Below are positions 31,801 to 42,939 of a stretch of DNA of 64,000 nt, piece by piece. The translations under genes were made by a program, and so were the position numbers. The stretch is from Paraspadella gotoi. Its lineage: Eukaryota; Chaetognatha. The DNA is taken from the NCBI GenBank assembly GCA_051294375.1, contig CM119268.1:18368005-18432004 (forward strand), given 5' to 3'. Under the pieces are notes generated by a model. The model was not told where the DNA came from and did not search any database. It saw only the letters and a program-made list of their open reading frames with translations. Each line of letters begins with the position of its first letter. Within the stretch, counting starts at the first letter, position 1.

Positions 31801-32030
31801 TCTCAGTATTAATCAATGTGATATTCCATATACATTTAATTATTCTAGCATTCTAGAATAATCATGTTAAAACAAAAGAAACATTATAAATACTTATATC
31901 CTTACTAGAACACACTAGTAGTAACTTTATGGTTTTCCATTTTACAACTTCAATTATTTCCTTTCTTCGCATACAATACATATTATCCAACATATCCCTA
32001 CCATGAATATTATTTAAAATATGTAGGCAT
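28814..32030. repeat. Error-rich duplicate of 27.5-28.6 kb and inverse of 27.2-27.4 kb
   Basis: 29093-29480 matches 27487-27868 closely. From there on the match to 27.87-28.55 kb continues, but with many short insertions scattered through it, so about 700 bp are stretched to more than 1.4 kb. TRIM-A words survive at 29190-29395 and 30680-30965 (GGTGCCGGAGGC, GTGGCCTAGCAGTT, CGGGTCGCTTAACC). 31725-31985 is the inverse of 27165-27410. The pattern looks like unpolished read sequence. No gene is supported here. Confidence 0.65.
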
Positions 32031-32906
32031 TAAAACGAGTCATGAAACATAGTAAACATTTAACGTCAGATTATGGACTGAACCCAGAACGACCAAACCT
32101 ACCCACCATAACCTTACGAGAATCAATGATTTGAAACTTGTCCCCACACTCGAACCCAGCTAAAAAAGTCTGAATAACTTTATGCTAATTATCTAACATT
32201 TTAATAAACTTTAAACAATAAATATATGTAAAAATTCCATTGCTCAAGCCTTCAATTTTTCGGCCCAAAAATAAGCGATTGACTTATATTACTTGGGAGC
32301 TGTTGGAGGAGTTCCTTTCCGATCAAGTTGTTTTCTTAGGGTGTTAGTACCAGTTTTAAGGTTCTTTAAAGAAAACCAAAAAGTAACCTAGTTAGATATG
32401 AGTCTTGAAATTTATATTTAAGCCATAAAGAGCCCTCAAAAATTCTAAAAAGTTATGAAGAAGATAATGTATTAATTTTCATTTTTGAAAATTTTGGTCC
32501 ATTGAAAGTTTTCTCAGAATTATATGAAATTTCATTTGGGAAGGTTCCCAAATCAAACTTCGGACCCACCTTATTGACAAAGTTTGGCCCTATTGATATG
32601 AAACATGACAATTTCAAAGATCTTGATGATTAGAAGCCATATCAAAATTTTTAATTCCCTATGATATCACACTTTCAATAGCCATGATGGTAAAAAAGCG
32701 TGATGCCGACAACGACGACGACGACACAAAAATGCCTTGCCTTTGCTTTCTCTCGTCAAGACGAGATAACAATTAAATAGTAAAGAAGGGAGATATATCA
32801 TATTTGTGAATGTTAATAACTGTCAATGTCAATAAAATATATATAAGGAAAAAAACACAACAAAATAGTTATGAGGACGAAATAATTTTTTAATGTCATA
32901 ACTTAC
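32031..32906. other. AT-rich intron
   Basis: No gene is seen. A short (GAC)n run stands at about 32710-32725. Confidence 0.4.
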
Positions 32907-33086
32907 CGCGGTGAATATTAGTAACCAGTCTTTTTTCATTAGGTGCTATTGTACATAATCTTGATCCAAATATTTTATGCATGCATCTGTATAACTTGTT
33001 TCTATGAGGATGCCTCAAATAAGTATTAACTTTTTCGGCATCCTGAAGTTCCATTAAAGATCGACCGCAACCTTTTTGTAACAATT
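32907..33086 (-). CDS. Exon of GAF-domain protein (start of first GAF)
   Basis: Starts after CTAAAAAAG and ends CGCG|GTAAGT. It encodes LLQKGCGRSLMELQDAEKV, then YLRHPHRNKLYRCMHKIFG, then APNEKRLVTNIHR. The phases fit upstream (G + AA) and downstream (G + CA), which proves the odd acceptor is the used one. That acceptor directly abuts the terminal hairpin of a mobile element, so its usual polypyrimidine tract is absent. Confidence 0.82.
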
Positions 33087-33088
33087 CT

Positions 33089-33128
33089 TTTTTAGTCGGA
33101 TCTGTTTATCGCAGATTACAACTCTACA
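33089..33128 (-). mobile_element. Terminal hairpin of the GACG-core element
   Basis: On the minus strand, AGAGTTGTAATCTGCGATAA then ACAGATCCGACTAAAAA matches the 3' end of the element family, in sense with the GAF gene and touching its acceptor. Confidence 0.6.
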
Positions 33129-33213
33129 GTGTGTCCCAATGGTACTGTCTGTTGAGAAAAGCTTACTGCTCCTATACCAGATCGAAAAACTTTAATTCAT
33201 TATAATGAATATG

Positions 33214-33294
33214 CGACCTTTGGGTTGGGAGGCGAATGACTTGCCTCCGGCACCAATGGCCGCTGATGAACGGTTGGTGGATTTTAGTCCACCA
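33214..33294 (-). mobile_element. TRIM-A LTR head fragment
   Basis: GACCTTTGGGTTGGGAGGCG through GGTGGATTTTAGTCCACCATA is the first ~80 bp of an LTR on the minus strand. Confidence 0.7.
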
Positions 33295-34317
33295 TACTAC
33301 TTACCTTGTTCATATTACTTTTGGAATTGATTTAATAATAATTTATTGAATAAATAGCAACCATTTTGTTCTGGCTTAATGATTCAATCGCTCACATCTT
33401 CAAATAATAAAATTTATATACTAAATTAATTAGCATATTTTAATCAACTTTTATATTTTTTTAATATTTGTTTATTTCTTTTTATTAAAGCACTTATTTT
33501 ATATAAATTAGAATTTAAATAATTTACATCTATTTAAAATATTTTTTTACTTAATTTTTTGAATAAAATTTATTTTAAAGTAAAAAAATATCAAAAAATT
33601 TTAAAAAGTGAGAAATGAGGACTCATTTAAATTGAATGTTCTGCAAAGAAAAATTGATAAAAATTGAATTCGAAATATAGTATCATAAATGGTAAGAACT
33701 TATTTTTGACATTGTTATCTCAGATAATAAAAATCAATCGTTGATGTCAAAAAAACTTCATCTTTAATCTCATTAAAAAAATATTCATAAAATTGAACAT
33801 ATCAAATTTTTCTATTTTTAAAAATAATAAAAACATTGGTCATTTTGCAAATTGAATCATTTGCAACTCTTTAGAAAAAAATATAATATCAGCTGACATT
33901 TGTTCAAAGATTCAAATTTTGATAGGTTTCAAAAGTTACACATTACCAAAGCATTGAGCAATTATGAAAGCTAAATGCTACAATCTGAATACTTTACTTT
34001 TTAAATTCTATCAAGTTTTAATTGATTGTGAATTTGTAAAACATTTAAAGGTAAATAAATCATAAGTTAATGACATTAAATGTTAAAGACGAAAAAAATC
34101 ATGCTCTATCAATATATATCAGTAAATATCAATGTCTCAACAAAATAATAATTATAATAATAATAATCATTATAATGAATCAATATATCATCAATATAAA
34201 TATATATATATATAAATATTGTGTACAAGATAATATTATTACCAACATAACCATATATTTACTCATTTCATAGGTTCACACAACTATTTGGTACGGCCAT
34301 GACAACAAATGGCTAAC
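33295..34317. other. AT-rich intron
   Basis: Very AT-rich, with short AAT and TA runs near 34145-34220. Nothing else is recognised. Confidence 0.4.
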
Positions 34318-34430
34318 CTTTTAACATAACGGCAATGTGCTCATACGATTCCTTAATCATTTGAGTGCTCAAAATTTTTAGCATTTCCATTTCTTTATCG
34401 TTTGGCTTGTGGTTATTTTTCTAAAATAAT
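34318..34430 (-). CDS. Exon of GAF-domain protein (helical linker)
   Basis: Starts after AATTATTTTAG and ends AAAAG|GTTAGC. It encodes KNNHKPNDKEMEMLKILSTQ and then a helix with IKESYEHIAVML. This is the helix that leads into the first GAF. The phases fit both neighbours. Confidence 0.82.
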
Positions 34431-34477
34431 TGTTTGTGTTATGTGAGACGTCAGTTATTTAAACAATGTTGACAAAC

Positions 34478-34538
34478 CTGAAGCGCAATTATTTCTTCCA
34501 AGAATTCTTCATTACAATTACGGAAGTTGTTTGAGTGC
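34478..34538 (-). CDS. Small exon of GAF-domain protein
   Basis: Starts after TTCTTTTTCCAG and ends CTTCAG|GTTTGT. It encodes HSNNFRNCNEEFLEEIIALQ. The phases fit both neighbours. A hairpin element lies about 30 bp upstream of its acceptor. Confidence 0.8.
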
Positions 34539-34565
34539 CTGGAAAAAGAATTTAGAAAAAAAATT

Positions 34566-34780
34566 TAGTCGGATCTGCTTTCAGCAGATCCCGACTCTAT
34601 AATTCACTTTGTCGGTCCGTCTGCCCACCCCCTCAATATTGTCGGGCACTCACTTATATCATGTCAGAACATCGAATTATGATAAATTATGCAAAAACAA
34701 GTTTGAGCAAACAATGTCGGATCTGCCTACGATAATTAATTAATTAATCGATTAATTAATTAATTAATTAATTCTCAACT
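34566..34780. mobile_element. Hairpin-element pieces in opposite orientation
   Basis: 34566-34695 is the inverse of the 3' end of copy H1 (hairpin, ATAGAGTC complement, ACATGATATAAGTG complement). 34700-34780 is the plus-strand 5' block (AAGTTTGAGCAAACAATGTC) with AATTAATT repeats. Confidence 0.6.
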
Positions 34781-35396
34781 AAACCTGTCCTCACCTCTGA
34801 CCTCTGTCCTTTTCTTAAATCTTGGTTTGTTACTTTCTCTCTCTATCTCTCACACACATTTCCAGTACAGCAAAAAAATTGTAAATTAACAAGTGATAAT
34901 GAAGACTTAAAACTGAAGTAGAAATATCTCCAATTTTTAAAAATAAATCCTTGCAGAAAACAATTCAAACTTTTTTTCTAATTCCAATATAATAGAATCC
35001 ACAAATCTGAATCTAGTATTAAACTAGATATAATTTACAGAAAGCAAGTGAGCCTTTTATTTTTACCCTAGCTTATATAATATATATTTATACCTTTCCC
35101 TAGGAATGCCATTTATGCGTCTGTCTCCCACCTCCCGTTAGTACCTACTTGAAAAGTCTCCCCTTTTTTAATCCTATTTATATTAGTTATACTGACTTAA
35201 AGGTAACTAATGAGGCAACATATTCACTATCTCTCAGGAGACTTCAGAACAACCTTAGTAGTGTAAGGACATTCTTCCTGACACACACTCAGATTAGAAA
35301 ATTTAGACTTAGCTTGCAGCTGGCAGTAATTATTATTGTGGATAAGGCACTTAGTGGGCTGAAAAGTGCTATCCGCAACTTCTTTAACCCCCTTTA
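34781..35396. other. Intron without recognised feature
   Basis: Moderately AT-rich sequence. No splice-consistent exon or known repeat is seen. Confidence 0.35.
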
Positions 35397-35565
35397 AATG
35401 CCATGGAACGAGTCCTAGGCTTGGAACCAGACTGTCCTCACGTTTCACGCAGGGTATTTACCATTGGGGAACGATCCCGAAACCTAATGGTATTAAGCAT
35501 TGAGCCACCAGGTCACGACTGAGGTGTCATGCTTATGGGCAGGGTGAACATATTGTAATGCCCGA
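35397..35565 (-). mobile_element. Possible tRNA-derived SINE
   Basis: On the minus strand, TGGTGGCTCAATGC (A-box-like) is followed 30 bp later by GGGATCGTTCCCC (B-box-like). The segment is richer in GC than its surroundings and ends in an AT-rich tail. Confidence 0.4.
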
Positions 35566-35620
35566 GTACATTATAATAATTATAATTATTGTAAACAATA
35601 AATTTTAGTTTTAGTTACAC

Positions 35621-35773
35621 CTTTTGATAAGTAACATATCTCTGGGTGAAATATTTTCAAAGTCCAAGTTCTTGATTTGTAAGATGGCATCGTGAAATTG
35701 TTTTGGATGACGATTGCTAAAGTATTGCAGTACTCGGATACTTAGTGGTATGTTTACCAATTGTGAATTTAAC
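35621..35773 (-). CDS. Exon of GAF-domain protein (N-terminal region)
   Basis: Starts after TTTTTTTATAG and ends AAAAG|GTGTAA. It encodes LNSQLVNIPLSIRVLQYFSN and then FHDAILQIKNLDFENISPRD. The phases fit upstream (AC + G) and downstream (AG + G). No domain is recognised in this part. Confidence 0.83.
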
Positions 35774-35984
35774 CTATAAAAAAAATTTAATTAGCTATTT
35801 TGAAGATTGTAATCGTTTTATATGGTCAAGTAAAAATAAGATTATTAATATAATAATATTATTATATTGAATCCATTATTTATACTTGATATTTGTAGTA
35901 TAATAAAATTTTATAACTTAAAATTTAGCATATAAAACATGAAAATAAAAACTCATAAAAATGTTATATTAGTTGGCACCAGTG

Positions 35985-36653
35985 AGCTATATACATAAAA
36001 AAAAATTTTTGAACATTTTTTTTCAAAAAAAATTTACAGTAAATGCTGCCAACTTTGAAAAAAATGGTAAAAAATTGAATTTTTGCTGAATATCTTTTAA
36101 AGCTTTATTGCGATAGGGACGAAACTGAAACTATCTTGTAGAGCAGAAAAAAATGACTTTGTTACATTTCTCGCATTATAAATTAAGTTATTTTTTAAAA
36201 CCTATTGTTTTGGGCATTTTTGGATAAAATTGTTAAAAAAATTGGATTTTTAACAATGTTAAAACTTTTTATAAAAAAGTACGGCCAATTTTAATAAAGA
36301 GATAATTGGCTTTGTTTTGCTGAAAGAATTTTTTAAAAAAAGATTATCGGTTAAAAAGTTATAATTTTTTTAATTTAAAAAAAAATCACTTGCCTTAAAA
36401 ATCATTTTTATCCGGATCTGCTTACAGCAGATTCCGGCTGAGGGGGGGTGACAATGCAGCGAATGTTTGATTGACCAATCAGAGGAGGCTTCCTTAATTG
36501 CCTGCATTTTTCTCTGCATAATCTACATATTTTGTATGTTAATTATCATCATCGCAACGTGTTCTTATGTCAATAAAACTCGTAATTGTCCCGTAATAAC
36601 CACGCCTATTTCCTTCATTGTTATCATGAAATTATGACTTTTAAATAAGGTAG
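35985..36653 (+). repeat. Duplication 2, first copy
   Basis: AAAAATTTTTGAACATTTTT...through AATAAGGTAG is nearly identical to 39591-40234. It includes an imperfect hairpin GGATCTGCTTACAGCAGATTCC at about 36415. Both copies are followed by a TRIM-A insertion at the same GTAG site. Confidence 0.8.
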
Positions 36654-36792
36654 TATGGTGGACTAAAATCCACCAACCGTTCATCAGCCACCACACGTCG
36701 TCTCATGTCAGCCGGCCATTGTGGCGGAGGCAAGTCATTCGCCTCCCAACCCAAAGCGTACGGGGTTCTTAGCCGCGCGGTGGCTGCCAAGG
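36654..36792 (+). mobile_element. Truncated TRIM-A LTR
   Basis: Begins at the same GTAG site as the 40235 copy. It contains an extra ~25 bp (CACCACACGTCGTCTCATGTC) and stops after GGTGGCTGCCAAGG. Confidence 0.65.
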
Positions 36793-38321
36793 ACTCATTC
36801 TCTGTTAATTAGGTTCTTTTTTGTCTGTAGAAGACATTGGGACTGATAAACCTGAAAAAATCTGACCGGAAAGGAACTCTCCAGAGTTTCCAAGTGATCG
36901 AGTACTTTTGCGGTTTTTCTTGATCGTAATCTTATAATGTGAAATTAATTTAAAGGATTTTTTTTAATAAAATAATGATTAAATCAATACTTGATTTGAT
37001 TTTGAAACATATTTTTGATGTAGACCTATATATTTTTTATTAAACCTTTTATTTTTAATAAATTTTTATTAATAATATAATATTATATAATATAAAAATA
37101 TAAAGATGATCATTAGTTATTTGATAAATACTTACTAAAAGTTATTCCTAAATTTTGTAAAGAATAAATATTAAAAAAATAATATTTAGCAGTCACTTAC
37201 TAAAAATAAAATACAAAAATACACAATATTAAACTTTAAAACTAAAAAAAAAAAATAGTGGTTAAAATTTATAATTATATTCTCCATAACTTTTTAAAAT
37301 TTTTGAGCTCTTTATGGCTTTAAATTTGCGCCTTTATACCAAGAGAACTGTCAAATTTAGATTAAAATTATCAATATTTTCAGAATCTGCTGAGTCTTTG
37401 CTTTAGTAAACTATCAAAAGTGTTGGAAAATGGCCAATTACTATTTTTGTGCCATGAGTAAATTGTTTTCTCCAGAAATTGTAAACTTTTATTGTTTTTA
37501 AAACAGATTCAAATTTAAAACAGTATTACATAAAAAATTAAAGTAAAAATTTTGCCTTTTATTAGATAGCTAGATTGCATATATTATTGATCAAGTAATT
37601 TTTGTGAATATGTATCAACATAAATAAACTAAGGGGAAAATATTATATTTAATTAGTATGGCATTAGTATAGATTTATAAATGGCCAAGATAAATAGAAG
37701 TATATGTAAAAATTTATCCTGGAAATAGTTAGGTAAACAAAATTTTCTTCCTTTCTGTTTAGATATTTTGACTCTTTGGTGGAGAATTTAGTGATGCCCC
37801 GCGAATGAGAGTGTGTTGTTTGTAAGAAAGTAAATTAGGATATGGTAAAAGGCTTGCTGCATGGTCTAGCTGATGCGTCATTTTTTATTTTATTGCAAGT
37901 CTAAACTAGTGTTAAACTTATAATAAAACTTATTAACTACAGTTCAAGTTTATTATGCTATAGTTTAAACAGAATGATTGATTAGTTCAGAACAAATCAA
38001 TCAAAACCTTCTTTCTTTAACGTCAAACACAAAAAAAGGGAAAAATTGAGGAAAAAACTGTATGAACCTAGTTTGATTGAATCTTTAATATAAAAAAAAG
38101 TAATAATTATGAGTAAATGAAAAAAACTGGCAGGTTTAGTCTTATGTCGTATTTTATGGAAGAATTTCCAAAGTACAATAGAAAACATATGAAGCAAATT
38201 ATGTACACATTAGCATTTAATTTGTTTGTCTTATTTATAAAGTTATGATATAGAAAACAAGTTGTATTCAGCATTAACAATCGATCTTTATTTAATAATA
38301 AAGGTTTCTGACTTCCCGCAC
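36793..38321. other. AT-rich intron
   Basis: No exon with fitting splice sites or repeat family is recognised in this 1.5-kb AT-rich stretch. Confidence 0.35.
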
Positions 38322-38347
38322 GNNNNNNNNNNNNNNNNNNNNNNNNN
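38322..38347. other. Assembly gap (N run)
   Basis: A run of about 26 N between the two copies of duplication 2. Confidence 0.95.
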
Positions 38348-39594
38348 AGAGAGAAGAGTACCCCTTTTCCTACCGGATCAAAAAATTCATTCTCAATCTA
38401 ATCATGGCGTTAAAATAAATAAAAAGATTCATATAAAGTGTGACTCATATTTTTTTCATTTAAACTCATTTTCACTGGTACGTTTCCACTGTAAACTTTA
38501 TATTCATAGCTTCGAGTCATACGTGTTTTCCGTTACCCGCACATAGAAAAATTTCAACTCAATCTATCCACCCCCAATTATGATTAATTGAAAGATTTAT
38601 TTTAAAATTAAAGTAAAAAGATTTTAGTAAATTCGACTTAATGTTTTTCCAATTTAAAACTAATTTCCACTCACACTCGATTCCATCGAAATTTTATATC
38701 AGGCTTTATGCACACACTCTTCCTACCCACGACACCAAAAATTTTAATCCAATCCAATCTCAGCCAAATCACGAGTTATGGAGCTTATTATATGCTAAGA
38801 ATGGGACGGTATGGACGGATTGATGGAACTAATTAATGTAATTATGCATTAATTTATTTACATAATGTGATTAATTAACACTGATTAATTATATTGATGT
38901 TTTAATTAACATCTGCTGCAGATACATTTAATATAAACAGGAAAAAAGAAGCATACATCAATTAGTAAAAACAGGTTTTTTTGTTTTTTTTCCATTTAAC
39001 ATGCGCACTGCAACTCTTCCATTCGAAACTTGATTTCCTGTTCAAATCACACACTTTCCTACCCAATACAAAATTCCAGAGTCACTAGCCCAGTCCCACT
39101 CATGAGCAATTGGTGTTCAAAATAAGTGAATATATTTTTTTTGAATATTTTTCCCATTAAACTCATTTCTCACTACCGGCCGATCCATCGAAAACTTAAT
39201 ATCACAGCTCAATCACACACTTACCTATCCACACACAAAATTTCATTTAAATCCATCCACCAATTCACGAGTAATGGTGTTTTTTGCTAAGGTGGGACGG
39301 ACGGGACGGACGGTACGTCGGACGGACGGACGGACGGAGGACGTATCGGACGGACGGAGCGGACGGACGGACGACGGACGGACTGCGGAGCGGGACGGAG
39401 ACGACGGACAGAACGGAACGGTACGGACATTCATTTTTTTGCATAATTTATCAATAAATTCGATGTTCTACATGATATAAGTGTGTGCGCCGATCCAATA
39501 CTTGGAGGGGCGCGAACCGGACGGACCGTAAAAAGTGAGTTATAATAAAGTGAGTTATAGAGTCGGGATCTGCTTGATAAGCAGATCCGACCTA
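38348..39594 (+). mobile_element. Hairpin element with repeated monomers (copy H2)
   Basis: Diverged monomers of about 200 bp recur four times: CATTTAAACT, CGATTCCATCGAAA, CACACACT.CCTACCCA, CCAATCACGAGT. They are followed by a (GGAC)n-rich tract (39294-39425) and the 3' block ATGATATAAGTG...GTGAGTTATAGAGTCGGG with a terminal hairpin (ATCTGCTTGATAAGCAGAT). This shows that the full element is larger than copy H1. Confidence 0.6.
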
Positions 39595-40234
39595 AAAATT
39601 TTTGAACATTTTTTTTCAAAAAAAATTTACAGTAAATGCTGCAACTTTGAAAAAAATGGTAAAAAATTGAATTTGCTGAATATTTTTTAAAGCTTTATTG
39701 CGATAGGGACGAAACTGAAACTATCTTGTAGAGCAGAAAAAAATGACTTTGTTACATTTCTCGCATTATAAATTAAGTATTTTTAAAACCTATTGTTTTG
39801 GGCATTTTTGGATAAAATTGTTAAAAAAATTGGATTTTTAACAATGTTAAAACTTTTTATAAAAAAGTACGGCCAATTTTAATAAAGAGATAATTGCTTT
39901 GTTTTGCTGAAAGAATTTTTAAAAAAAGATTATCGTTAAAAAGTTATAATTTTTTTAATTTAAAAAAAAAATCACTTGCCTTAAAAATCATTTTTATCCG
40001 GACTGCTTACAGCAGATTCCGCGGAGGGGGGTGACAATGCAGCGAATGTTTGATTGACCAATCGAGGAGGCTTCCTTAATTGCCTGCATTTTTCTCTGCA
40101 TAATCTACATATTTTGTATGTTAATTATCATCATCGCAACGTGTTCTTATGTCAATAAACTCGTAATTGTCCCGTAATAACCACGCCTATTTCCTTCATT
40201 GTTATCATGAAATTATGACTTTTAAATAAGGTAG
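39595..40234 (+). repeat. Duplication 2, second copy
   Basis: Matches 35985-36653 with scattered single-base deletions. It begins directly at the terminal hairpin of copy H2. Confidence 0.8.
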
Positions 40235-40775
40235 TATGGTGGACTAAAATCCACCAAACCGTTCATCAGCGGCCATTGGTGCCGGAGGCAAGTCATTCGC
40301 CTCCCAACCCAAAGGTACGGGGTTCTAGCCGCGGTGCTGCCAAGCAGTTGAAGGGACGGGGCGCTTAAACCCCCTGTAACACGGTGTTTAACAGCCTGAT
40401 CCGAAGCTCAGGGACTGCTTATATTGAACAGTTGTTACACTTTCAGGTGACATGCCTCAACCTGGCAATGCACTTTCCGCCCACAACACATCAGGCAACA
40501 TGCCTCAACTTGGTGACGAACTTTCCACCAACAACAATTCACTGAAGAGACGCAACAGACTTCTCCCTACGGGAGGGGGGGATGTATGGTGGACTAAAAT
40601 CCACCAACCGTTCATCAGCGGCCATTGGTGCCAGAGGCAAGTCATTTGCCTCCCAACCAAAAGGTCCGGGGTTCTAGCCCGGTGGCCGCCTAGCAGTTAA
40701 GAGGGACAGCCTGATCCGAAGCTCAGGGACTGCTTATATTGAACGGTTCTGTCACTAACACTTAATGTCTCTTCA
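40235..40775 (+). mobile_element. TRIM-A composite with GTAG target duplication
   Basis: GTAG stands at 40231-40234 and 40776-40779. The 5' LTR runs to about 40432, with its end and the PBS deleted. The interior encodes an open frame beginning MPQPGNALSAHN. GGGAGGGGGGGATG is the polypurine tract. The 3' LTR is 40585-40775, lacking the GTAACAC-region palindrome. Confidence 0.82.
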
Positions 40776-41599
40776 GTAGTTTTTATTTTTTTTTCATATA
40801 ATATGAAAAGATAAATTGCCAAAGGTGATTAAAAATTAATAAAATGAGACAAAAAGATTAAAATTAATAAAAGTTAATCAACTGAGAGAAGAGTTGCTTG
40901 CTGTTAACGCTGATGAAGACTTGCAACTAAAAGAGTCAAAACATGTTCGTATAATAAAACAAATCGTTGATGAAAAAACAAATTTTCAAACTTTTTCTAA
41001 ATCTCTAAACTCAACGTAAAAGAATGGCTATTCTTACTTTAAAATTGTATCATTAAGTTTGTCAAAAATGAAAAAAAAAACATTTAAGATACCAATTTTT
41101 AATTTCTATTTTAAAAATATAGTTTTTTGTTATCGCTTTAAGGACATCTCATGCATAGTAGGGCGTTGAAAAATAACAATATTATACAAATAAAGTGAGG
41201 TACATAGCTATTTTAGTGTAATAAAGCTGTAGATTTGATGATGATAACCATTTTTTTGTATAGTCTCATTTTCTTTGTCGGAAATGGCGATTTTTGTAGC
41301 ATATAAGGTGCTATTAAAATGGAGCAAACATTGGAGAGTATAAAAAACTCAAATTATTAAGATTTTATAAAAGCCATATTTAACTTATATAATATGAAAA
41401 TAAAGACCCATATAAATATTTTGGTAAGTTTATTTACAAATTTTATATTTTATTAATAGTTGTTAGCTATATTTATTAAATAAATAATAATAAAAAATAA
41501 GCTAAAGTAAAAAAATAAAAAAATAAAAAATTTAAAACCGTATTTGAATTCCTTACAAAAAGTTGATATAGAAAGTATAATCAATTTAAAAAAATTATT

Positions 41600-41609
41600 N
41601 NNNNNNNNN
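41600..41609. other. Assembly gap (10 N)
   Basis: The same ~48 bp (TTCCTTACAAAAAGTT...AAAAATTATT) stand on both sides, so this looks like an unmerged overlap. Confidence 0.95.
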
Positions 41610-41796
41610 TTCCTTACAAAAAGTTTATATAGAAAGTATAATCCATTTAAAAAAATTATTTTATTAAGTAGGTTAAAAATATTAAAAACTATTATTTTTG
41701 TTTAATTTTTCAATTTTTAGCTTAAAATTATAGTTTTTCTGAATTTTGACCAACTTAATGACATAATTTTGATATAAAAATTATATTTTCTTATAT

Positions 41797-42029
41797 TATG
41801 GTGGACTAAAATCCACCAGCCGTTCATCAGCGGCCATTGGTGCCGGAGGCAAGTCATTCGCCTCCCAACCCAAAGGTCCGGGGTTTTAGCCGGTGGTTGT
41901 CTGGCAGTTAAAAGGGACGGGGCGCTTAACCCGCCTGTAACATGGTGTTACAGCCTGATCCAAAGCTCAGGGACTGCTTATATTGAACGGTTCTGTCATT
42001 AACACTTATCAATAATTATTGTCTCTTCA
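41797..42029 (+). mobile_element. TRIM-A solo LTR with ATAT target duplication
   Basis: Full-length 233-bp LTR from TATGGTGGACTAAAATCC to TGTCTCTTCA. ATAT lies at 41793-41796 and 42030-42033. The related arm near 41570 shows the empty form (GATATAG), which supports the boundary. Confidence 0.85.
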
Positions 42030-42615
42030 ATATCAACTTTTTGCAAAGAATGTAAATCCATAAAAAAAATTTTGAAATTATTATTTTTTAACTTTAACCT
42101 AATTTTTACTCATAATTATTAATTAATTTTATAATTATTTTATAAAACATAAAATTTAGAAATAAACTTACCAAAATATTTTTATAAGTCTTTATTTTTA
42201 TATTTCAAAAGCTCATATAAATTTTTATAAAATTTTAATAATTTGATTTATCATAACTTATAATGGTTTTGCTATTTTATAACAATTTTATATACATTAA
42301 AAACCGTCATTTCCGACAAGAAAGATAAAATTATATAAGAAAATGGTCATCACCATCGAATTCTACAGACTACATTACACTAAAATAGCTATGTACCTCA
42401 ATTGATTTGTTATATTTTGTTATTTTTCAACGCTCTAATGCATAGGGAGGTTAAAATTGATTAGGAGTTCACTGTGGGATTTGCAAGTGCATTAGATATA
42501 TTTTGCCAATATTTTAATTCACATTGTCTTACTTAATGAAATATCTTTTAAAAATGATTTATAACTTTTTACTCAGTACCAATTAAAAATACTTTAAATA
42601 GAAAGACAAACTTAC

Positions 42616-42688
42616 GTTATTTTCATTAAATCCTCTTCTGAATTGTCAGTAGAATCTCGTTTGAAATTAATTTTTCTTACCCTTAGTT
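42616..42688 (-). CDS. Exon of GAF-domain protein (N-terminal region)
   Basis: Starts after TCATCTTTCAG and ends AATAAC|GTAAGT. It encodes LRVRKINFKRDSTDNSEEDL followed by MKIT. The phases fit both neighbours. Confidence 0.8.
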
Positions 42689-42753
42689 CTGAAAGATGAT
42701 AATAATAAATCATAAGACAAGCAATAAATTAATATATATGGAAAATATGATAC

Positions 42754-42809
42754 CTTCATCCATGTAGTTAGAAAAATCAAAATATTGAGTTTCACGCGAA
42801 ATAGTACTG
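42754..42809 (-). CDS. Small exon of GAF-domain protein
   Basis: Starts after CATCTTTTTAG and ends GATGAAG|GTATCA. It encodes STISRETQYFDFSNYMDE. The phases fit upstream (CA + C) and downstream (G + AA). Confidence 0.8.
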
Positions 42810-42939
42810 CTAAAAAGATGGTTTTTAAAGGTTAGCCAAAAAAATATTGCTTCTGGTAACACATTCACTCTAGTGACCAAACTAACAAGTATACTATACG
42901 ATATAAAATTTTTTTTGGTTAAATTTTATGACGGTATGA

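Larger units (their letters stand above)
41142..42455. mobile_element. Large fold-back element
   Basis: ATGCATAGTAGGGCGTTGAAAAATAAC near 41150 and GAGGTACATAGCTATTTTAGTGTAAT recur inverted at about 42365-42455. The inner arm TATAAATATTTTGGTAAGTTTATTT (about 41412) recurs inverted at 42162-42190. There is no coding capacity. A TRIM-A LTR sits in the centre. Confidence 0.6.
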
